Origin: a virus | Virus record (IMG/VR): IMGVR_UViG_3300043418_000114 | Span: 300,248 to 364,247 of that record | Reading direction: 5' to 3' (one strand) | DNA: 64,000 nucleotides | Notes under the pieces: model-generated | What the model was told of the DNA's origin: nothing | What the model saw: only the letters and a program-made list of their open reading frames with translations | Databases searched by the model: none | Shown: one piece after another, positions 60,301 through 64,000 of the stretch | How the letters are laid out: every line of letters starts with the position of its first letter | How positions within the stretch are numbered: the first letter of the stretch is position 1 | Made by a program: the position numbers and the translations under genes

Positions 60301-61066
60301 CATTGTTGTACCGCGTGAGGCCAAAGAACATGTTAAGCGTGAATTGTATGATTACCCATACATCATCACCAATAGTAAATTGGCTAAGTCTACACCAATG
60401 GACATTGTATTCTTGTCGAACGGCGAGACAGGAGCAGAGGAAAACTATGAGCATTTGTTGAAAACAACACATGGATTAGCCAATCGTGTTGTTCGAGTCG
60501 ATGGAGTTAAAGGTCGTGTTCAAGCGTATCATGCCGCACTTGAAGCAAGTAACACACCTTGGGCTTTCACAGTCTTTGCGAAGTTAAAAGTCAGTAACAA
60601 ATTTGATTGGAACTGGCAACCAGATAGACTACAGATTCCTAAGCATTATGTATTTCATGCTAAGAATCCGGTGAACGGACTAGTCTATGGTCACCAAGCA
60701 ATGATTGCCTATAACAAGAAACTTACACTTGCCAATCAAGGCAAAGGTCTAGACTTTACAATGGACGATGAACATGAAGTTGTTGAAATTGTCTCAGGTG
60801 TTGCAAACTTTAATACTGATGAATGGTCAACCTGGCGTACTGCATTCCGTGAAGCACTCAAACTACGTGCTAACACAGACGAAGTAAGTAAGAATAGACT
60901 AGAGTTTTGGCTAACAGTTGGGTCAGGTAAGTTCTCTCAGTATAGTATTGATGGAGCATCTGACGCAGTTAAGTACTATGAGGAAGTCAATGGAGATTTT
61001 GAGAAATTGAAGTTGAGTTATGAATGGGAATGGCTACGCGAATTCTATCAGCGCAAGTATAAATAA
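57362..61066 (+). CDS. 1,234-aa tandem-repeat protein with degenerate C-terminal glycosyltransferase-like domain
   Basis: About twelve copies of a 50-65-residue unit with core FDFSWHPD-x-x-x-PPYIY-x-FGTQW followed by PGAT-x-x-KY-x-D, from about residue 48 onward. The last 230 residues match the glycosyltransferase-like protein at 34489 (VDGVKG, W-x-TWRTAFREALKL), but the DxD strand FILIDGD is here FTVFAKLKV, so metal-dependent catalysis is doubtful. One repeat (FDWNWQPDRLQ) lies inside this domain, which suggests that the repeats derive from it. Possible scaffold or multivalent sugar-binding protein. The 5-nt upstream gap lacks a clear Shine-Dalgarno. Confidence 0.7.
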   Translation: MLRDVFYYGKKPNVHPREKFAINLDDAKRQSSTEHFWIINEFCDYKGFDWDFDFEFLPDEDVWAEEHNNVWPSVHQKDSGTWLCNTDNNEALTIYRADVEPLKRKKEAFDHWVVNYAITDGFDFSWHHDPSDPPFIYVWGNQFYPGTVMPTVEYHVEGATERKYMDLFVPTLAQNKDRFEVLDDIEDFDYSWMPDPTSPPYIYVWGNQWNSAEDKAAIKYTVEGATEYKYMATRAKRRANMQYWTVPDNVDVSDFDFSWEPNPHDPPFVYQFGTQHQRTGGPVYTIPGATEVKYVDVIHAMAPVDMTYWHVPDNLKIVDFDFSWHPDALDGPYIYVFGTQWALTGGPKYVVPGADQKKYIDAIIATVPPNLANWEIPTDIAVDEFDFSWHPYEDDEPYIYQFGTQWQKTGGPRYVTPGTDEMSPIKYVDTRIIKARKLPKRDNWTVPDTIEEDSIDFSWHPDDTEPAFEYQFGTQWQKTDGPVYTVPGATQSKFVSVNKARIKPNMSNWQLPEGLDAKKFDFSWHPDSTVPVYVYQFGTLLDDIHLEDGPRYVTPGNDGHVVYMENDEILTDAIEYPKYYITTTLDDLIQQHKDETFWALRENIDYADFDFAWRPTKENVFHINAFGSPDSESTQSYLVNGKMIQQGHSHINFIENIKLDEEYLAKLFKPVSMFFVDRGNSETQERFDRLKLRFPDIQKTRFLNTWVDTINRCINRSSTELCWILNSELDYSDFNFEYYPNPWQMKMVHVFGTQWSHWGTTFMVNRDSFAEDTKYIKVIEHLSNLNFVKNRRAKATNVLYDVIYIDHGTTDITPGTNVIVYEDSYLTTFKKMLEKLPTKKEHYVWVCSSVCDYADFDFTYICDPFAREQLHVFPSDKQKFGDTFLINVNKLRELITDMEKLEDYEKISYNQHQRAKRLPAPTIITKEDTHVSTIHTDFNWPYATFVTEDNAEIESVYSEPMSLWAPEHKNITITSTGGTRIVVPREAKEHVKRELYDYPYIITNSKLAKSTPMDIVFLSNGETGAEENYEHLLKTTHGLANRVVRVDGVKGRVQAYHAALEASNTPWAFTVFAKLKVSNKFDWNWQPDRLQIPKHYVFHAKNPVNGLVYGHQAMIAYNKKLTLANQGKGLDFTMDDEHEVVEIVSGVANFNTDEWSTWRTAFREALKLRANTDEVSKNRLEFWLTVGSGKFSQYSIDGASDAVKYYEEVNGDFEKLKLSYEWEWLREFYQRKYK
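57500..60030 (+). repeat. Eleven tandem protein repeats, core FDFSW-x-P ... FGTQW
   Basis: Units start near codons for FDWDFDFEF (57,504), FDFSWHHDP (57,726), FDYSWMPDP, FDFSWEPNP, FDFSWHPDA, FDFSWHPYE, IDFSWHPDD, FDFSWHPDS, FDFAWRPTK, FNFEYYPNP (about 59,560) and FDFTYICDP (about 59,930); a twelfth lies at about 60,600. Copies 4-7 are the most alike. Similarity is at protein level; codon use has drifted. Confidence 0.8.
61058..61065 (+). promoter_or_regulatory. Perfect T4 late octamer TATAAATA
   Basis: TATAAATA spans the last codons and stop (AAG TAT AAA TAA) of the repeat-protein gene, 4 nt before the ATG at 61070 and 97 nt before the 61163 gene. Since it is partly coding it could be chance, but its place at a gene boundary mirrors the other octamers. 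Confidence 0.45.
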
Positions 61067-61069
61067 TTG

Positions 61070-61162
61070 ATGATATACTTTTGGATAATTATCGCCGTCG
61101 TTGTTGGAGCTGGCATCTACTGGCTCATGGACTGGCAATCACATCACGAGGACGGTGAATAA
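61070..61162 (+). CDS. Small single-span membrane protein (30 aa)
   Basis: ATG at 61070, TAA at 61160-61162 followed at once by the next ATG. Sequence begins MIYFWIIIAVVVGAGIYWLM, one transmembrane helix, and ends with a short charged His/Asp/Glu tail. It fills the gap exactly between two genes. No known function; small inner-membrane peptides of this sort can act in lysis control or membrane-protein modulation, which is a guess. Confidence 0.55.
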   Translation: MIYFWIIIAVVVGAGIYWLMDWQSHHEDGE

Positions 61163-61729
61163 ATGCGCTTTAGTGAAATACTATCAGAATTGCGTGGCAT
61201 CAAAGGCGATGTAGCTCACCTTGAACCCGATGCAGGACATGAGTCCTGGGAAGAACTATTATCACAGCATGGATTTCAGCCAATTGGCAGAGGCTATCAT
61301 GGTCAAGTCTATCGTAATCCAAAGTTACCATATGTACTGAAAGTCTTTACTAAGCAAGACGTTGCATATCAGCAATGGGTAAAAGATTGCAAGGGACCAC
61401 TACTTGGTAATCCTTATGTTCCAGTGTTTCGTGGTGATGTAACGAGACTAACACCTGATGCAGTGGCCATTCGTATGGAAACACTTGAACCAGCATCACT
61501 CAAGCAACTTGAACTTGCTAGACAAATTCAAAGTATGCTATTGAGTAGCAGACGAGAAAAACGTGATTGGACGACATATTCATTGGCCAAAGAAATGGAT
61601 GATAGTCTATTTGAGGCAGTTAGTTACATCCAGTCAGAAGCTACCAAACACAATTACATGTTAGACATGCGTGGCGCAAACGTCATGCAACGGTCAGGTC
61701 AGCTGGTAATTATTGACCCATTAGCTTGA
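61163..61729 (+). CDS. Small protein-kinase-fold-like protein
   Basis: 188 aa. IGRGYHGQVYRNP (residues 41-53) looks like a glycine-rich loop, VLKVF supplies a Lys60 like the kinase VAIK lysine, LDMRGANVM has D168 and N173 spaced as in the catalytic HRDxxxxN loop, and the protein ends IIDPLA with D185 in the DFG-like position. All core elements of a protein/small-molecule kinase fold are present in very little sequence, and the protein stops directly after the DFG-like site. Either a minimal kinase or a pseudokinase. Lies just before the tmRNA promoter. Confidence 0.55.
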   Translation: MRFSEILSELRGIKGDVAHLEPDAGHESWEELLSQHGFQPIGRGYHGQVYRNPKLPYVLKVFTKQDVAYQQWVKDCKGPLLGNPYVPVFRGDVTRLTPDAVAIRMETLEPASLKQLELARQIQSMLLSSRREKRDWTTYSLAKEMDDSLFEAVSYIQSEATKHNYMLDMRGANVMQRSGQLVIIDPLA

Positions 61730-61754
61730 CTTTTAAAATAAAAAGATATATACT
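61726..61754 (+). promoter_or_regulatory. Sigma70-type promoter of the tmRNA gene
   Basis: TTGACT (61726-61731), 17-nt spacer, TATACT (61749-61754). Predicted start about 61760, right at the 5' end of the acceptor piece. Close to the sigma70 consensus, so host polymerase should read it without phage factors. The -35 overlaps the stop of the upstream gene. Confidence 0.8.
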
Positions 61755-61759
61755 ATTGA

Positions 61760-61825
61760 GAACAGCGTAAACTGTTATTAAGAAAAGTGTTCTGGGCGCG
61801 GGTTCGACTCCCGCCAGGTCCACCA
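61760..61825 (+). ncRNA. ssrA: Two-piece (permuted) tmRNA: acceptor piece
   Basis: Contains the 3' half of the tRNA-like domain: T-arm GCGGG-TTCGACT-CCCGC (61798-61814), the 3' acceptor strand CAGGTCC (61815-61821), then A-CCA (61822-61825). CAGGTCC pairs with GGGCCTG at 62046-62052 in the coding piece (7 bp with a third-position G-U, the alanine identity pair). TGTTCTG (61788-61794) pairs with CAGGGCA (62065-62071) as helix P2. A small hairpin AACAG/CTGTT lies at the 5' end. Because the CCA end precedes the 5' half, the gene is circularly permuted. Confidence 0.9.
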
Positions 61826-61837
61826 TAAGGAAGTTTA

Positions 61838-62044
61838 ATGAGTCGTAGTAGTCCGTGGTTAAGTAAAGATAGTCCAAAAACTCTCAAGGAGTTTTGGATT
61901 GAACTACACCCAGATTGGGTAGAGATTGATGGTCAGAACTTAACTGAGGATAGATGGAACGACATTAAACCAGAGACAATGGTTGCCATGAAGCGAGAAT
62001 ATGTTAAGTGTTCTGAACTTCTTGGTTGGCAAGTTTCTTTATGA
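61838..62044 (+). CDS. 68-aa protein encoded in the tmRNA intervening segment
   Basis: ATG at 61838 with AAGGAAG 4 nt upstream; TGA at 62042-62044, one base before the first G of the coding piece (62046). Sequence begins MSRSSPWLSKDSPKTLKEFW and contains ELHPDWVEIDGQNLTEDRWN; mixed helical and charged, no motif recognised. The frame fills almost the whole intervening segment (61826-62045), which must be cut out to make functional tmRNA. Processing at both tmRNA ends would release a near-exact monocistronic mRNA. Function unknown. Confidence 0.75.
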   Translation: MSRSSPWLSKDSPKTLKEFWIELHPDWVEIDGQNLTEDRWNDIKPETMVAMKREYVKCSELLGWQVSL

Positions 62045-62045
62045 T

Positions 62046-62226
62046 GGGCCTGCCATGGTTTCGACAGGGCAAAGAGTAGGGATAATGGCGCTCGGCAAGG
62101 TAGAAGCCGTAGGATTGGGGGAACCCGGTCGAAGACAACAAAAAACTTAAATGCAAACGATTCCGTTTTCGCATTAGCGGCCTGATAACCGCTTAGGGTA
62201 AGACATACCTCGTAACAGAAACTCAG
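62046..62226 (+). ncRNA. ssrA: Two-piece (permuted) tmRNA: coding piece with tag ANDSVFALAA
   Basis: Begins GGGCCTG (acceptor strand), then the conserved TGGTTTCGACAGG (62056-62068). The tag frame starts at the resume codon GCA 62153 and reads ANDSVFALAA, then TGA TAA (62083-62088 plus 100, that is 62183-62188). The double stop sits in a hairpin loop AGCGG/CCGCT, as in other tmRNAs. The tag ends in the hydrophobic ALAA recognised by ClpXP and resembles betaproteobacterial tags such as ANDERFALAA. The exact 3' end is not visible; it lies before the terminator hairpin. Stalled ribosomes would be freed and their products tagged. Confidence 0.9.
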
Positions 62227-62251
62227 AACCCGCTTCGGCGGGTTTTCTTTT
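62227..62251 (+). terminator. Rho-independent terminator of the tmRNA gene
   Basis: AACCCGC-TTCG-GCGGGTT (7-bp stem with a UUCG tetraloop) followed by TTCTTTT, directly after the coding piece. Confidence 0.88.
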
Positions 62252-62298
62252 GTCAACGTAACGTAAGGCTGATACGTTGTATATGTATAGGAGCTAAT

Positions 62299-62445
62299 AT
62301 GCTAAACACACTATGCAATCAAGAGAAGCCAGGTAAAAACGAGAAAAATTACTTTTTCTCCGAGCGTTTTCACTATAATAAAAACCCAGAATGTGATAAG
62401 AAACGCACTACCCCATATCGAACTTCACCGATTAACTTGAAGTAA
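62299..62445 (+). CDS. Hypothetical small basic protein (48 aa)
   Basis: ATG at 62299 with AGGAG 6 nt upstream, TAA at 62443-62445. Begins MLNTLCNQEKPGKNEKNYFF; rich in Lys/Asn/Tyr, two Cys. No family recognised. The good ribosome-binding site and clean frame between the tmRNA terminator and the outer-membrane-protein promoter support it. I see no separate promoter in the 47 nt before it. Confidence 0.5.
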   Translation: MLNTLCNQEKPGKNEKNYFFSERFHYNKNPECDKKRTTPYRTSPINLK

Positions 62446-62476
62446 ACTACTACTTTCTTCATAATAGAAAAAGATT

Positions 62477-62492
62477 CGTGATACATGTCACA
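62477..62492 (+). promoter_or_regulatory. CRP-like dyad over the OMP promoter
   Basis: CGTGA-TACATG-TCACA differs from the core CRP consensus TGTGA-N6-TCACA at one of ten half-site bases. It overlaps the -35 (62485-62490), about 36 nt upstream of the predicted start, so it would more likely repress than activate. Could also serve another regulator using GTGA-N6-TCAC. Confidence 0.4.
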
Positions 62493-62513
62493 GTCTAAAT
62501 AAAAATCTATACT
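62485..62513 (+). promoter_or_regulatory. Sigma70-type promoter of the outer-membrane-protein gene
   Basis: ATGTCA (62485-62490, 4 of 6 to consensus), 17-nt spacer, TATACT (62508-62513). Predicted start about 62520; the leader carries AAAGGA 7 nt before the ATG at 62541. Confidence 0.65.
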
Positions 62514-62540
62514 CGAAAGAGTTTAACAAAAGGAAATTAA

Positions 62541-63092
62541 ATGAAGAAAATTTTAGCAATCTTGGCTCTTGCCACATTCGGTTCTGCTTTCGCCGCAGAT
62601 TTTGTCGCTGTTGACGTTGACAATGTTCAAGGTCGTAAAGGCGCATCTGACAGCACAGCACAATATGTTCGTGCAGGCAAAGGCTTCGGAGACTATCAAT
62701 TCAACTTGCAATCACGCACTGCTACTGTTACCGGTGGTGGTTTGTTGAATAGCATGGAAGTCACAGCCGCTAAGAACTCTGTTAACGTTGCGGGTATCAC
62801 TCCATTCGTTGGTGTTGGTCATGACAACGGTTTCAACGGCGCTCGTAGTGCAGGTTACAATTATGGCCTAGTTGGTGCAACTTATGGTCGCCCAGTTGGT
62901 CCAGGCTTCTTGTTGCTAGGTGCAAAAACCCGTGTTGGTTCTACTGAATCAGTTAACACAAAGCAGACTGTTAGTTTCGCTACTTACAGCGTACCAGTCG
63001 CAAAGAATGTTTCTGTGAATTTGAATGCTAGCCGTTCAGCACAGGATATCAAGGAAAAGGCTTTCGGTCTTGGCTTGACATTCGGTTTCTAA
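62541..63092 (+). CDS. Secreted outer-membrane beta-barrel-like protein
   Basis: 183 aa. A typical signal peptide (MKKILAILALATFGSAFA, cleavage before ADF) is followed by alternating hydrophobic/polar strands and the C-terminal GLGLTFGF, ending in Phe as outer-membrane barrels do. The mature size (about 165 aa) fits an eight-strand barrel of the OmpA/OmpX type. It has its own promoter and terminator, unlike the surrounding phage genes. A phage-made outer-membrane protein could mask a receptor or alter the envelope; that role is inferred. It may have been taken from a host. Confidence 0.75.
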   Translation: MKKILAILALATFGSAFAADFVAVDVDNVQGRKGASDSTAQYVRAGKGFGDYQFNLQSRTATVTGGGLLNSMEVTAAKNSVNVAGITPFVGVGHDNGFNGARSAGYNYGLVGATYGRPVGPGFLLLGAKTRVGSTESVNTKQTVSFATYSVPVAKNVSVNLNASRSAQDIKEKAFGLGLTFGF

Positions 63093-63112
63093 TCAATTCA
63101 TTTGATTTAACC

Positions 63113-63140
63113 AAAGGCTCTTTACAGAGCCTTTTCTTTT
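63113..63140 (+). terminator. Rho-independent terminator after the outer-membrane-protein gene
   Basis: AAAGGCTCT-TTAC-AGAGCCTTT (9-bp stem) followed by TCTTTT, 20 nt after the stop. Its loop and 3' arm share bases with the -35 of the tRNA promoter. Confidence 0.85.
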
Positions 63141-63149
63141 GTCTATAAT
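63121..63149 (+). promoter_or_regulatory. Sigma70-type promoter of the amber tRNA
   Basis: TTTACA (63121-63126), 17-nt spacer, TATAAT (63144-63149, perfect -10), 11 nt before the tRNA. Near-consensus, so the tRNA should be made early by host polymerase. Confidence 0.75.
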
Positions 63150-63160
63150 AAATGCATATT

Positions 63161-63235
63161 GCGCTAGAGGCTAATTGGTATAGCAAGGGTCTCTAAAGCC
63201 TGAGAGAGTCGGTTCGATTCCGGCCTAGCGCACCA
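63161..63235 (+). tRNA. tRNA with CUA anticodon (amber suppressor)
   Basis: 75 nt including an encoded CCA. Acceptor GCGCTAG (63161-63167) pairs perfectly with CTAGCGC (63225-63231), then A-CCA. D-arm GCTA-ATTGGTA-TAGC; T-arm GTCGG-TTCGATT-CCGGC. Anticodon loop CTCTAAA (63191-63197) has U33 and A37/A38 around the anticodon CTA (63193-63195), which reads UAG. Oddities: A at position 8 instead of U, and a weak anticodon stem (A27-G43 mismatch, two G-U pairs). No extended variable arm, and discriminator A73, so the charged amino acid cannot be told. Confidence 0.82.
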
Positions 63236-63261
63236 TCTTTAACTTAACGTCAGGTAGTATT

Positions 63262-63477
63262 ATGACAATTGAATCAGCATCTAATTTTTTCATCGGTAGT
63301 ATTTTGTATATGTTAGCAATCGTGGTGATTGTTGCAGGTATCACATTCATTAATAACATCTTGAGCAAGTACTGGAAACCCGTAAAGATTTGGTTGCCTC
63401 ATTATTTCAATGAGCCACAGCGATTCGCAACACAAGAAGAAATGGCAAAGATTGCCCCGACTCTGGACAAAAAATGA
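63262..63477 (+). CDS. Small membrane protein (71 aa)
   Basis: One strong transmembrane helix (about residues 9-32: FFIGSILYMLAIVVIVAGIT), then a basic aromatic stretch (LSKYWKPVKIWLPHYF) and a charged cytoplasmic-looking tail. Stop overlaps the next ATG (ATGA). No family recognised; an inner-membrane phage accessory protein. Confidence 0.6.
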   Translation: MTIESASNFFIGSILYMLAIVVIVAGITFINNILSKYWKPVKIWLPHYFNEPQRFATQEEMAKIAPTLDKK

Positions 63478-63752
63478 AAACTTGGTTCTTGCCACCGCCA
63501 TACTCACAAGATGATGTTGAATGGATCAACAACTCTGGTCTAGACTATGATCTTGAGACACCGTATGAAGCGGGTGATAGTGGGTGGTGCGACTATGACA
63601 CTGGTCATCAGATACTAACTAATCAACACAAAATCTACTTGAACACACATACCGATAAAGAAGAAACATGGTTATTGCTCAAGTATGACAACCGAGTTAC
63701 TCTGAGATATCAGAGTCTAACCGACAAAGAATTAGAAAAAGTAAACTTCTAA
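63474..63752 (+). CDS. Hypothetical acidic protein (92 aa)
   Basis: ATGA-coupled to the small membrane protein. Begins MKTWFLPPPYSQDDVEWINN, acidic, aromatic-rich, ends KELEKVNF. No motif recognised. It may work with the membrane protein upstream because of the overlap. Confidence 0.6.
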   Translation: MKTWFLPPPYSQDDVEWINNSGLDYDLETPYEAGDSGWCDYDTGHQILTNQHKIYLNTHTDKEETWLLLKYDNRVTLRYQSLTDKELEKVNF

Positions 63753-63758
63753 TAAATA
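63751..63758 (+). promoter_or_regulatory. Late-promoter-like octamer AATAAATA
   Basis: AATAAATA directly after the preceding stop, 27 nt before the ATG at 63786. One base from TATAAATA and from the GATAAATA form used elsewhere in the window. Confidence 0.45.
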
Positions 63759-63785
63759 CATATGACACAACACAAGGAGATAAAA

Positions 63786-64000
63786 ATGTCAAACGAAAAA
63801 ATCCCACGTATCTAGATTGAATACGCATGTAAAGACGTAGTGTTCCACTTTAACAAGGCACACCTCGCAGATCAGACCATTCCAATGTGGGTCTTAAAAT
63901 CACATGGAGAAACCTTTTATGTTAATCATGTGGAATGCAATGTTCCATGGAGTACGAAAGAGACACCAGATAACCCAAGTACAAAAGGTAGCATCAAAGT
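63786..64000 (+). CDS. Gene with in-frame amber codon at position 10 (3' end outside window)
   Basis: AAGGAG 6 nt before the ATG gives MSNEKIPRI, then TAG (63813-63815), then an open frame IEYACKDVVFHFNKAHLADQ continuing without another stop for 61 codons to the window edge. The downstream part looks like real protein (WVLKSHGETFYVNHVE, then VPWSTKETPDN). No good ribosome-binding site lies before the first later in-frame GTG (63840) or ATG. With a CUA tRNA about 550 nt upstream and no TAG stops elsewhere, readthrough is the simplest reading; a pseudogene or a sequencing error is the alternative. Function unknown. Confidence 0.65.

Noticed and set aside
63186-63202. Alternative anticodons (CUC or UCU) for the tRNA
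   Set aside because: They require a 6- or 8-nt loop or misplace U33; only CUA keeps the standard 7-nt loop and arm lengths.

Overview
The window is one continuous, single-strand (+) gene block from a large T4-type tailed phage (myovirus). The evidence is the left-end order: a baseplate/tail-tube protein, gp53, a hub-like protein, a gp5-like spike, gp25 and gp6. Copies of a T4-like late-promoter octamer (GATAAATA) lie in several of the very short intergenic gaps. The DNA is AT-rich. The host is probably a Gram-negative betaproteobacterium. This is inferred from the tmRNA tag ANDSVFALAA, from the two-piece tmRNA design known in some betaproteobacteria, and from a phage-borne outer-membrane-barrel-like protein; host assignment remains an inference.

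Layout. (1) 1-11,061: baseplate module. (2) 11,088-29,291: one giant gene of 6,067 codons, apparently with two seven-blade beta-propellers and a recurring beta module. (3) 29,308-32,282: small baseplate/fibre-type structural genes. (4) 32,320-61,066: an unbroken, mostly translationally coupled block of about 24 genes. It holds seven radical-SAM enzymes (two with a B12-type N-terminal domain), several glycosyltransferase-like proteins, a GDP-mannose-3,5-epimerase-like enzyme, a nucleotide-sugar dehydrogenase, a very short DegT aminotransferase, an amidinotransferase, an O-carbamoyltransferase, a dioxygenase-glycosyltransferase fusion, four SGNH-type hydrolases and a 1,234-aa repeat protein ending in a degenerate glycosyltransferase-like domain. 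It reads as a pathway that builds or decorates an unusual glycan-like compound. (5) 61,070-64,000: small genes and RNA genes.

The most striking part is the right end. A circularly permuted (two-piece) tmRNA gene is present, with its acceptor piece (61,760-61,825) upstream of its coding piece (from 62,046). The segment between them holds a 68-codon protein gene whose stop codon lies one base before the 5' end of the coding piece. About 1 kb downstream is a tRNA with a CUA (amber-reading) anticodon. About 0.5 kb beyond that is a gene with a strong ribosome-binding site and an in-frame TAG at codon 10, open to the window end. None of the 43 genes with a visible stop ends in TAG (27 TAA, 16 TGA). 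I read this as a phage amber-recoding setup paired with its own ribosome-rescue RNA.

Structural genes and part of the glycan block are probably transcribed late from GATAAATA promoters. The RNA genes, the outer-membrane protein and the second B12 radical-SAM gene have recognisable sigma70-type promoters.
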